NCBI GenBank assembly: GCA_964412845.1
Contig: CAYPQM010000009.1
Coordinates: forward strand, 4,477 to 68,476
Reading direction: 5' to 3'
Origin: JAWWPY01 sp964412845
Lineage (GTDB): Bacteria; Actinomycetota; Actinomycetes; Streptosporangiales; Streptosporangiaceae
Length of the DNA stretch: 64,000 bases
Within the stretch, counting starts at the first letter, position 1, and every line of letters begins with the position of its first letter. Under the pieces are notes generated by a model. It had not been told where the DNA came from and made no database searches. It worked only from the letters and a program-made list of their open reading frames with translations. Made by a program: the position numbers and the translations under genes. Positions 52,976 to 61,096 of this stretch are shown here, piece after piece.

Positions 52976-55579
52976 GTGCCACGACAGCATCGCCGGGCCG
53001 CGCGCCGCGCGGCCGCCGGCATCGCCTCCCTCGCGCTGCTGGCCGGCGCGCTCAATATCCCGGTGCCGAGCGCGTTCGCCGCCAGCCAGCCCGCCGCGGG
53101 CCAGCCGTCCACCGGGTGGCAGTCCGCCCAGCAGCAGGCCAGCGCCCTGGTCCAGCAGATGACCCTGGACGAGAAGATCTCCCTCGTGCATGGCGACGAG
53201 TTCGGGGCATCGGGATTCGCCGGGCACGTGCCGGGCATCCCGCGCCTGGGCATCCCCGATCTCTACCTGGCGGACGGCCCCAACGGCGTCGGCGACGGCG
53301 CCACCGGCGTCACGGCCTTCCCGGTGGCCGAGGCCGACGCGGCGTCGTTCGACCCCGGCCTGGCCCGGCAGTTCGGCGCGGCGCTGGGGGCCGAGCAAGC
53401 CGGCAAGGGCAACAACATGGCCCTTTCGCCGACCATCAACATCCTGCGCGAGCCCTACTGGGGCCGGGTCGCCGAGACTTTCGGCGAAGACCCGTACCTG
53501 ACCTCGCAGATCGCCGCCGCCGACATCAGGGGCATCCAGAGCCAGCACGTGATCGCCACTCCCAAGCACTTCGCGGGCAACGACCAGGAGACCTACCGGC
53601 TCGGGCTGATCCCGGACGACAACAACGTCAACGAGAACATCTCCGCCCGGGCGCTCAATGAGATCTACTTCCCGGCCTTCAAGGCCAGCGTCCAGCAGGG
53701 TGGCGCGGGCGCGGTCATGTGCGCCTACAACCAGGTCAACGGGGAGTACTCGTGCCAGAACGGCGATCTGCTGGCCACCGCGCTGAAGGCCGCCGCCCAG
53801 TTTGACGGGTTCGTCGTCTCCGACTGGTTCGATGCGGTCAAGGACACGGTCAAAGCCGCGAACGCGGGCCTCGACATGGAAATGCCACTCGGCACCCACT
53901 TCGGTGACGCGCTCAAGGCCGCGATCGCGGACGGCCAGGTCCCCCTGTCCCGCCTCGATGACATGGTGCGCCGCATCCTGGCCGCGGAGATCGCGGTCGG
54001 CCTGTTCAATCACCCGGTGGCGAGCCCGCCGCTGGCCGAGGTGAGCACGGCGGCGGACCGGCAACTGGCCGCCGTGATCGACGAGCAGGGCAGTGTGCTG
54101 CTCAAGAACGACCGCGGCGTGCTGCCCTTCGGCAGCCGGGTGCACTCGCTCGCCGTCATCGGGTACGACGCGGGGCCGCACTTCCAGTACACCGAGGGCG
54201 GGTCGGGCGCGGTCATCCCGTCCGAGCTCGTCTCCCCGCTGCAGGGCATCACCGCGCGCGCCGGGTCGGCGGCGAACGTCAGCTACGCCCAGGGCACCCT
54301 GGGTGATGTCGCCCTCCCGGCCGTGCCGGGCAGCGTGCTGACCCCCTCATCCGGGACCGGCCCGGGACTGACCGCGACGTATTACGCCAACGCCAGCTTC
54401 ACCGGCACCCCGCTGGCGACCCAGGTGGAGGCAACTCCGAGCGTCACCGGCACCCCGTCGATCACCGGCCTGCCGGCGGCCTGGTCGGCCCGCTGGACCG
54501 GCACCCTGACACCGCCGGTCACCGGCGCGTACCGGTTCTCCGCTTCCGGCAACGGTGCTTTCAAGCTGTACGTCGCCGGGAAGCTGATAGCGCAGACCGC
54601 GTACGCGGACTTCGCCACGCTGTCCCAGGGCATGGCCAACCTCACCGCCGGCCACCCGGTCCCCATCACGGTCGAGTACTCCGCCATCCAGGCCATCGGG
54701 CCCGCGGCGCTCAGCATCGGCTGGCAGCCCCCCGACCCGGCGATGGTCGGCCAGGCGGTGCAGGCCGCCCGGAGCGCCGACGCGGCGGTGGTCTTCGTCA
54801 ACGACGTGACCAGTGAAGGGAGCGACCGCAGCACGCTGGCCCTGCCTGGAGACCAGGATCAGCTCATCGAGGCGGTCGCCGCGGCCAACCCGCGCACCGT
54901 CGTCGTCCTGAACACCGGCGGCGCCGTCCTGATGCCGTGGCTCCGCGATGTCGCGGGCGTCATCGAGTCGTGGTACGGCGGCCAGGAGTTCGGCACCGCC
55001 ATCGCCGCGCTGCTCTGGGGGGACGTCAACCCGTCCGGCCGGCTGCCGATGACCTTCCCCGCCTCGGACGCGCAGGCGCGCGCGTCGGCCAACACGCCCG
55101 GCGCCCTGGTCAGCACCGCGGCGGGCCTGCAGCCCACGGTGACCTTCACCGAGGGAATCGACGTCGGGTACCGCTGGTATGACGCCACGGGACAGGCACC
55201 GCTCTTCCCCTTCGGCTACGGCCTGTCCTACACGAGATTCGCCTACAGCGGCCTCAGCGTGGGTCCGGCCGGCGGCAACGGCGGCGTCACGGTGCACGTC
55301 CGCGTCACCAACACCGGCCGGCTAGCCGGCGCCGATGTGGTGCAGCTCTATCTCGGCATGCCCGCGCCCGCTGGCGAGCCGCCCAGGCAGCTGAAGGGGT
55401 TCGCCAAGGTTACCCTCGCGCCCGGCGCCAGCACGACCGCGTCGTTCACGCTCGGCCGCAGCGCGCTGTCCATCTGGGACAGCGGGAGCTGGGTGGTCCG
55501 CGGCGGCACGTACCGGGCGATGGTGGGTGATTCTTCGAGCGACATCCGCGCCAGCGCCAGCTTCCAGGTCACCGGCTAG
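52976..55579 (+). CDS. Secreted GH3 beta-glucosidase with PA14 domain
   Basis: 867 residues from a GTG at 52976 (GAGAGGA nine bases upstream). A signal peptide spans about 1-37 (IASLALLAGALNIPVPSAFA). The GH3 N-terminal barrel includes RLGIPDLYLADGPNG, ATPKHFAGNDQET and the nucleophile Asp283 in VVSDWFDAV. A PA14 carbohydrate-binding insert lies at roughly 460-590 (GLTATYYANASF, WSARWTGTLTPPVTGAYRFS). The GH3 C-terminal and fibronectin-like domains follow. It probably hydrolyses beta-glucosides or xylosides outside the cell and is divergent from the truncated ROK gene. Confidence 0.93.
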   Translation: MPRQHRRAARRAAAGIASLALLAGALNIPVPSAFAASQPAAGQPSTGWQSAQQQASALVQQMTLDEKISLVHGDEFGASGFAGHVPGIPRLGIPDLYLADGPNGVGDGATGVTAFPVAEADAASFDPGLARQFGAALGAEQAGKGNNMALSPTINILREPYWGRVAETFGEDPYLTSQIAAADIRGIQSQHVIATPKHFAGNDQETYRLGLIPDDNNVNENISARALNEIYFPAFKASVQQGGAGAVMCAYNQVNGEYSCQNGDLLATALKAAAQFDGFVVSDWFDAVKDTVKAANAGLDMEMPLGTHFGDALKAAIADGQVPLSRLDDMVRRILAAEIAVGLFNHPVASPPLAEVSTAADRQLAAVIDEQGSVLLKNDRGVLPFGSRVHSLAVIGYDAGPHFQYTEGGSGAVIPSELVSPLQGITARAGSAANVSYAQGTLGDVALPAVPGSVLTPSSGTGPGLTATYYANASFTGTPLATQVEATPSVTGTPSITGLPAAWSARWTGTLTPPVTGAYRFSASGNGAFKLYVAGKLIAQTAYADFATLSQGMANLTAGHPVPITVEYSAIQAIGPAALSIGWQPPDPAMVGQAVQAARSADAAVVFVNDVTSEGSDRSTLALPGDQDQLIEAVAAANPRTVVVLNTGGAVLMPWLRDVAGVIESWYGGQEFGTAIAALLWGDVNPSGRLPMTFPASDAQARASANTPGALVSTAAGLQPTVTFTEGIDVGYRWYDATGQAPLFPFGYGLSYTRFAYSGLSVGPAGGNGGVTVHVRVTNTGRLAGADVVQLYLGMPAPAGEPPRQLKGFAKVTLAPGASTTASFTLGRSALSIWDSGSWVVRGGTYRAMVGDSSSDIRASASFQVTG

Positions 55580-55638
55580 CCGGGCCGAGCAGGAAGGGCG
55601 CAGCAGGCCGCGCCGCCCCGGCCGGGCCTGGCCGCTGG

Positions 55639-56361
55639 TCAGGGCTGGGTCCGGCCGAGGATCGCGGTGAGCACCGCGGCGGTTTCAGTGAGGTCCGCCA
55701 GCACCACGTCGGCACCGGCCGCGGCCAGTTCGGCGGCGCTGGCCCCGGTGGCCACGCCCACCGACCGGGCGCCCGTCTCCCTGGCCGCCGCCACGTCCAG
55801 CGGCGTGTCCCCGATCACCACGGTCGCCTTTCCCGCGAAGTCCTGGCCGTAGGCCCGGGCCGCGTTGCGGCGGGCCAGGTGGACCAGTTCGGCCCGGTGC
55901 TCGTGGTGGTCGCCGTAGGCGCCGATGTCCAGGTCCAGGTGCGTGGTCAGCCCGAGGGCGCCTAGCTTGGCCTCGGCGAGCGGGCGGACGTTCCCGGTGA
56001 GCACCGACTGCACAGCACGGGCCGGCCCCGGACCCGCCAGCCGGGCCTCCGCCACGGCGGCCAGCGCCGCCGCGGCCCCGGGCAGCGCGTGGCCGCGCTC
56101 CGCGACGATCGCGCGGAACCCTGGTCCCTGGGCATCGAGGCCGGCCAGGAACGCCGCCACGTGCTGGCCCGGGTCGCTGACCCCGGCCCGCGCCAGCGTG
56201 TCGAGGACGATCGCCCGGTCGGTCCGCCCGGCCATCGGGGCGACCCCGGGCAACTCGTGGCCGAACAGGTCGCGGAAGACCACCCCGTAGATGTGCACGC
56301 TGCTGCCGCCCGCGTTGATCAGCGTGTAATCGATGTCCCACAGGACCAGCAGGTTGCCCAC
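55639..56361 (-). CDS. HAD-family phosphohydrolase
   Basis: 240 residues. Motif I is WDIDYTL (DxDxT, nucleophile Asp), motif II is LTGN, and motif III/IV is VVIGDTPLDVAAARETGAR; a cap domain lies between residues about 20-95. This is the phosphoglycolate-phosphatase-like subfamily. It is tempting to link it to glycolate metabolism (glcDEF), but it lies 49 kb away and could dephosphorylate other substrates. Starts at a GTG at 56361. Confidence 0.85.
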   Translation of the reverse strand: MGNLLVLWDIDYTLINAGGSSVHIYGVVFRDLFGHELPGVAPMAGRTDRAIVLDTLARAGVSDPGQHVAAFLAGLDAQGPGFRAIVAERGHALPGAAAALAAVAEARLAGPGPARAVQSVLTGNVRPLAEAKLGALGLTTHLDLDIGAYGDHHEHRAELVHLARRNAARAYGQDFAGKATVVIGDTPLDVAAARETGARSVGVATGASAAELAAAGADVVLADLTETAAVLTAILGRTQP

Positions 56362-56464
56362 GGCGCGACCGTATCAGCCGGGCCGGTTACAGCGCGGGAA
56401 TGGCCTGGCCCACTAGCTGGTAAAAAAGGGCAGCACGGAATTATCAGTCAGTACGGTCGGTACC

Positions 56465-58087
56465 GTGCAATCAGTGTTCTGCCGCCCATTGCGGGGGTCT
56501 TCCGCACGGCGCCGGACGGCCACCGGACTTCTGACCGCCGGGGTGATCGCGTTCGCGGCCATCCTCGCCAGCTACCTCGGCTACCGGCTCACGCACCGGT
56601 ACGACTGGACGTCGGACCCGGTCGACCTGCATGTGTACCGCTCCGGCGGGCTCATCGTCCGGCACATCCGGCCGGACTACAATCCGCACCTGGCCGCGCC
56701 GCTCTATGACTGGCCCGGCTATTCCTCGCTTCATCTCAAGTTCACGTATCCGCCGTTTGCGGCCGTGCTCTTCGCGGTGGTGTCGTTCATTCCGTTCCCG
56801 GCGCTGCTCAAGCTGACGGATGCGGCGAATGCCGGCTTGCTCGTGGCGGCGCTGTGGTCCACCTTTGGCGGGCTCGGTTACCGGCGCTCCCGGCGGCTGC
56901 GGCTGGGGGCGGCGCTCCTGGCGGCGGCCGCGGTGTTCTGGACTGAGCCGGTGATCCGGACGATCTACATAGGCCAGGTGAACCTGGCGCTGATGGCATT
57001 GATCCTCTGGGACTTGTGCCAGCCGGACACGAGCCGCAGCCGGTGGTGGAAAGGGGCAGGTGTCGGGATCGCCGCGGGTATCAAGCTGGTCCCGCTGATC
57101 TTCATCCCGTACCTGCTGGTCACCCGGAAGTTCCGGCAGGCCGCGGTGGCGTGCGCCGCGTTCGCGGCCACCGTGGCGGCCGGATTCGTGTTCCTGCCCG
57201 CGGATTCGGCCACCTGGTGGTTCGGCGGCCTGGTCGTCAACGGGGCCGGCCGGACCGGGTTCGTCGGCTGGGTGGGCAACCAGTCGCTGCGCGGGCTGAT
57301 GACCCGGCTGATGGGCAGCGTGGCGGGTTCCGGGCAGGCGTGGCTGGTGGTAGCCGTGGCGACGGTGGCGGCCGGGCTGCTGTGCGCGGCGCTGCTGGAC
57401 CGCAAGGGCCATCTGGTGCCCGGGATACTTACCTGCGCGCTGACCGGCTTGCTGGTCTCCCCGATCAGCTGGGACCACCACTGGGTGTGGATCGCCCCGG
57501 GGGTGGCCGTGGCCGCGCACTACGCGGTGCAGGCCATGGCGGCCCGCGCCCGCCGGGCCGCACCTGGCCGGGCGGCCCGCGCGCGGGCGTGGGCCGCGAG
57601 CCGGACGGGCTGGGGGTACTGGGCGCTGGCCGCGGGCATGCTGGTCGTCTACGGCGGGTGGCCGGGCGGATTCTGGGGCAAGCCGCCGCACCCGGGACCA
57701 TTCAACCTCGGCATGCTCTGGGTGCCGCCGAACACCGGCATGCACACCTACAACAAATTCGGCGACCTGCCCCGCTATGCCGAATATCACTGGCACGGCT
57801 CGCAGCTCATCCTGGGGAATGCGTTCGTGCTCGGCGGCCTCGCGCTGTTCGGCATCCTCGTCGTGCTGGCCTGGATCGCGCCTACCCCGCGCCCCGCGCT
57901 ACCGCGGCTTGCTGCCACCCGCCCGCCCGGTGCCGCACCCCTGCGGCTGAAGTCCCCGCACGGGGCGGCCCTCGCCGCGGCGGTCCTTGGCTACGCGGGC
58001 CTCGGCACGGCGGCCCTCGCCGCGGCGGCGCCGCGCCGGTCCCGGCCGGCCACTGCGGTTCATGCCTTGCGCGGCTCGCCCCGGTAG
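56465..58087 (+). CDS. GT87-like polyprenol-phosphate mannosyltransferase
   Basis: 540 residues, integral membrane with about ten TM helices. The DUF2029/GT87 features are the extracytoplasmic DLHVYRSGG aspartate loop near residues 50-60, YPPFAAVLFA, GIAAGIKLVPLIFIPYLLV and LLVSPISWDHHWVW. GT87 enzymes transfer mannose from polyprenyl-phosphomannose onto cell-envelope glycans such as PIMs and lipoarabinomannan. The C-terminal tail after about 480 is Pro/Ala/Arg-rich. The GTG at 56465 is the first start. Its end overlaps the convergent VOC gene by 28 bp. Confidence 0.88.
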   Translation: MQSVFCRPLRGSSARRRTATGLLTAGVIAFAAILASYLGYRLTHRYDWTSDPVDLHVYRSGGLIVRHIRPDYNPHLAAPLYDWPGYSSLHLKFTYPPFAAVLFAVVSFIPFPALLKLTDAANAGLLVAALWSTFGGLGYRRSRRLRLGAALLAAAAVFWTEPVIRTIYIGQVNLALMALILWDLCQPDTSRSRWWKGAGVGIAAGIKLVPLIFIPYLLVTRKFRQAAVACAAFAATVAAGFVFLPADSATWWFGGLVVNGAGRTGFVGWVGNQSLRGLMTRLMGSVAGSGQAWLVVAVATVAAGLLCAALLDRKGHLVPGILTCALTGLLVSPISWDHHWVWIAPGVAVAAHYAVQAMAARARRAAPGRAARARAWAASRTGWGYWALAAGMLVVYGGWPGGFWGKPPHPGPFNLGMLWVPPNTGMHTYNKFGDLPRYAEYHWHGSQLILGNAFVLGGLALFGILVVLAWIAPTPRPALPRLAATRPPGAAPLRLKSPHGAALAAAVLGYAGLGTAALAAAAPRRSRPATAVHALRGSPR

Positions 58088-58473
58088 GTACCGAAGGACC
58101 AGCGGTTGCCCTCAGGATCGCGGGCCGCGAAATCGCGGGAGCCGTAGTCGGTGTCGTGTGGTGCCGCGAGAATCTCCGCGCCCGCCGCACTGGCCCGCGC
58201 GAACAGGTCATCCGGCTCGTCGGTGACCACGTAGGCGCCGAACGAGCCGGGCGGCACCGGCCAGCCGTCGTCCTCATCGTCATCGCGCACGGAGCCGAGC
58301 ATGACCCCGCCCCCGGGCGGCCAGGACAGCTGCGCGTGCTCGACCCGCTCGCCCTCGCCGTAGACCACGGTCTCCTCGAAGCCGAACGCATCCACGAGAA
58401 AGCGGATCAGGCCGCGGGCGTCCCGGGCCCGCAGGGTCGGCCAGACCTGGGGCGGTGGTGTGTTGTCTGTCAT
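58060..58473 (-). CDS. VOC-superfamily (glyoxalase-like) protein
   Basis: 137 residues. A two-half beta-alpha-beta fold with TLRARDARGLIRFLVDAFGF and GGGVMLGSVRDD, then FGAYVVTDEPDDLFARASAAG and ending ARDPEGNRWSFGTY, the standard glyoxalase/bleomycin-resistance C-terminal pattern. It begins at ATG 58473, overlapping the AraC gene by four bases, so both are expressed together. It may bind or transform the effector sensed by that regulator. Substrate unknown. Confidence 0.88.
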   Translation of the reverse strand: MTDNTPPPQVWPTLRARDARGLIRFLVDAFGFEETVVYGEGERVEHAQLSWPPGGGVMLGSVRDDDEDDGWPVPPGSFGAYVVTDEPDDLFARASAAGAEILAAPHDTDYGSRDFAARDPEGNRWSFGTYRGEPRKA

Positions 58474-59348
58474 GGGCCTGATCCTTCCGGCCCGGCCAGC
58501 GGGCTGGCTTGGACGTTTCGGAACTCCTCGGCCAGCCAGGCCGACGGCGGGCAGCTCGCCAGTTCCCGGAACTCGCGGGCCAGGTGCGCCTGGTCGTAGT
58601 AGCCGCACGCGGCCGCGAGGTCGGCCAGGGTGACCGGCTGCCCCGCGCCGGCCTGCCGCTGCAGCAGCCTGCGGGCGCGGTCGAACCTGGTCACCCGCGC
58701 GGCGGACTTCGGGGTGAGCCCGGTCTCCGTGAGCATCCGCCGCTGCAGGTAACGCGGGCTCCAGCCCACCTGCTGCGCCAGGTCGCTGACGCGGATGGCG
58801 CCCCCGCTGCCGGTCAGCAGCCGCCACGCCTCGGCGACGCCGCTGCTCACCCGCGGCCCGGGGCCGGCGCGGGCGGCCAGCACCTCGTCCAGGATCGCGA
58901 ACCGGGCCGCCCAGGTCCGGGCCTCCCGCAGGCGCTCGTGTAGCTCGCGGGCGGCGGCGCCGAGAACGTCGGACCCCTCCACGTCCGTGTTGGCCAGCTC
59001 GCCCGCGGGCATCCCGAGCAGGGCGCGTGCCCCCAGCGGGCTCAGGGCGACCTGCACGCCCGACTGCCGCCCATCGTGGGTGATCAGCGCGGGCGAGGTG
59101 TGCAGCCCGCCGACCAGCGTGGTGTAACAGCCGGCCGCCGTCGCCGGGTCCGGGTGCCTGGCCACGGTGAGGGGATCATCCAGCGTGATGATCATCGTGA
59201 GGTACGGCGAGGGCAGGCCCCGGTGCCGGGCTGGCGGCACGCCCTCCTGCCGGTAGCCGGTGTACCAGGCGACCAGGCCGCGCAGCGGCGCTGCCGGAGC
59301 CGCCCAGGCGTACTCCGACACTCCGTCGCGGGGTGAACCGTCGCCCAC
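58470..59348 (-). CDS. AraC-family regulator
   Basis: 292 residues. The C-terminal AraC/XylS DNA-binding domain covers about 185-280 with two helix-turn-helices (IRVSDLAQQVGWSPRYLQRRMLTETGLTPK and VTLADLAAACGYYDQAHLAREFRELASCPPSAW). The N-terminal ligand domain has no clear family. Overlap of four bases with the VOC gene shows co-translation. Regulated genes are unknown; autoregulation of the pair is likely. Start at 59348 is the only good one. Confidence 0.9.
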   Translation of the reverse strand: MGDGSPRDGVSEYAWAAPAAPLRGLVAWYTGYRQEGVPPARHRGLPSPYLTMIITLDDPLTVARHPDPATAAGCYTTLVGGLHTSPALITHDGRQSGVQVALSPLGARALLGMPAGELANTDVEGSDVLGAAARELHERLREARTWAARFAILDEVLAARAGPGPRVSSGVAEAWRLLTGSGGAIRVSDLAQQVGWSPRYLQRRMLTETGLTPKSAARVTRFDRARRLLQRQAGAGQPVTLADLAAACGYYDQAHLAREFRELASCPPSAWLAEEFRNVQASPLAGPEGSGP

Positions 59349-59672
59349 CAGCCCAGTCTGCCACCACCCTCGCGCAAGCCCAGTTTCCCGGGGCCATGGG
59401 CCGACCGGGGGACTGGACTCGCCGCCATACGGGGGCGCGGGCGGCGGGCCAGCAGGGAAAGGATTGATTATGAATCTGATCGCGAATTAACCGGTACACA
59501 TCACCCGACATGCGGTTTCGGGCGGCTTGGCGCTACGAGCGGCATCGCAGGGGAAAAGAAGTGATGAGTAACGGGAGTGGGGCCGCCTCATTATGTCACC
59601 AGACCTCCGCGGGATGGTTATCGCTTTCCTTGCCATCCGGAGCTAGGAGCCGGTTCGGCATGGTGGCCGCCA
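59349..59672. other. 324-bp spacer upstream of the AraC/VOC pair
   Basis: No credible gene. GC content dips around 59450-59600, as expected for the promoter of the AraC operon. No clear palindrome or hairpin was found. Confidence 0.4.
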
Positions 59673-60641
59673 TCAATCGCGGATAATCTGCGAGACATCG
59701 AACTCTTGCGTGGTCATCCCGAATTGTTCCATCAAGTTGGCGACACGCTGGAGCAGGTTCGCGTTCGTCTGCAGCGGGTAGTCGGGCAGCGACGAGATCT
59801 GTACCGTGTGCCGCGGCAGGCCCGCGTAAGTCTCCATGCTGTTCTGGACCGCGCCGAGATCGTTGTTGGCGATCACCTGGGCCTGTCGCAAGACCCGGCG
59901 GACCGCCGACGCGGTCTTCGGGTACTTGTCCAACCAGGATTGGGTCACGCTGTACCCGGAGATCGGGAGGCCTTGCGTGACGCCCTGGTCAAGGTCGGCG
60001 AGCGTGGTGGCCCCGGCTGACTCCTCGGCGTCCGTGATGAAAGGCTCGATGAGCCAGGCGGCGTCCACCTGGCCCGATTTGAGGGCAGCGGCCATCTTCG
60101 GGAACGGGATGGCCACGAAGGTCACGTCACCCGGCGGTACCCCGTTGTCGGAGAGCGCCGAGCTGACCAGCAGCACGCCGATGTTGTGCAGCGCGTTGAC
60201 GCCGATCCTCGCGCCCCTGAGCTGGGCGACGTTGTGGATCGGTGAACCGGACGGCACCATCAGCTGCTGGCCGAGTGGTGCCATGGTGGACGAGGGGGCG
60301 AGTATGCGCAGCCTGGCGTGGCGCAAAGCGTCAGCGAGGATGTAGCCGGGATAGGCCCCGACTGTGAAGTCATACTTGCCCGCGAGCTGGCCAGCAATGA
60401 CCGTGGAACTGCTGACGGCCGGCACGATCTTCACGTGCAGGCCCGCGGCGGCGAACAGTCCGCGCTGCTGCGCGATGTAGATGCCGGCGGAGTCAAACGC
60501 TGGGACGGCGGCGACGGTCAGATCCGGCTTCTCAACCCCGGCCGGTGCTCCGGGGCCGCCCCAGTTCAAACATGCTGCGGTGACCAGGCCAGCGGCCGCG
60601 ATCGTGCCCACCAAGGCTATCCGGGCAAACGGACGTATCAT
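59673..60641 (-). CDS. Solute-binding lipoprotein, NMT1/SsuA-like, orphan
   Basis: 322 residues from ATG 60641 with a strong ribosome binding site (AGGAGG seven bases upstream). A lipoprotein signal ends at Cys24 (LVTAAC). The NMT1/THI5-like binding domain contains VPAFDSAGIYIAQQRGLF, AGQLAGKYDFTVGAYPGYILA, LRGARIGVNALHNIGV and SGQVDAAWLIEPFI. Such proteins bind pyrimidine precursors, nitrate, sulfonates or similar. No permease or ATPase is adjacent. Unlike TauA (41867), this one is a true lipoprotein, so the two may belong to different systems. Confidence 0.88.
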   Translation of the reverse strand: MIRPFARIALVGTIAAAGLVTAACLNWGGPGAPAGVEKPDLTVAAVPAFDSAGIYIAQQRGLFAAAGLHVKIVPAVSSSTVIAGQLAGKYDFTVGAYPGYILADALRHARLRILAPSSTMAPLGQQLMVPSGSPIHNVAQLRGARIGVNALHNIGVLLVSSALSDNGVPPGDVTFVAIPFPKMAAALKSGQVDAAWLIEPFITDAEESAGATTLADLDQGVTQGLPISGYSVTQSWLDKYPKTASAVRRVLRQAQVIANNDLGAVQNSMETYAGLPRHTVQISSLPDYPLQTNANLLQRVANLMEQFGMTTQEFDVSQIIRD

Positions 60642-61096
60642 GCGGGAACCTCCTAGCTGCTCACCCCCTTGGTTGAGGGGAGGATAGATTAGGAATGGTT
60701 CGGAAATCAACCGGAACACGCAATTCACATTTTCCGCCGCTGCGAGCCGGAATGAGCCGGCGGTCGCCGGATCCGGGGTCAGGGACAATGGTCAGCCCGT
60801 AGATTCCGTAATGGTTTCGAGATCACTGCGGGCGGCCCGGTACCGGCGCGCGCCGGGCCGCGGCCCAGCGTCGCCCGGGCGAACCCCGGCACGCCTGCCC
60901 GGGTGAAGAGTGAGTGGTGGAGTAGCTCCGGGGAGGGCCGGCCCGGAACGTTCAGCTGATGTGACGGGGTCCAGGGAGGCCGGTCGGCCACACGATCCGG
61001 GCCGTGGCCGGGCCGGGTGTGGCTTGGCCCGCTCAGGCTGGCCGGGAGGACTAGACTCGCCGCGACGGGGGCGGGCGGGAACAGCGGAGGGTGCCA
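60642..61096. other. 455-bp divergent spacer between the lipoprotein gene and dnaG
   Basis: No supported gene; the only long frame, on the minus strand, is an unsupported extension of the lipoprotein gene. The region 60661-60740 is AT-richer and probably holds the lipoprotein promoter; a small hairpin CCCCT/AGGGG (around 60665-60681) lies in its leader. Upstream of dnaG I cannot place promoter boxes. Confidence 0.4.

Noticed and set aside
55639..56361. HAD gene as phosphoglycolate phosphatase of the glycolate pathway
   Set aside because: The family motif is present but the subfamily cannot be fixed and the gene is far from glcDEF.
60665..60681. CCCCT-N-AGGGG hairpin as a terminator
   Set aside because: Only a 5-bp stem, in the leader of the lipoprotein gene, and no T-run.
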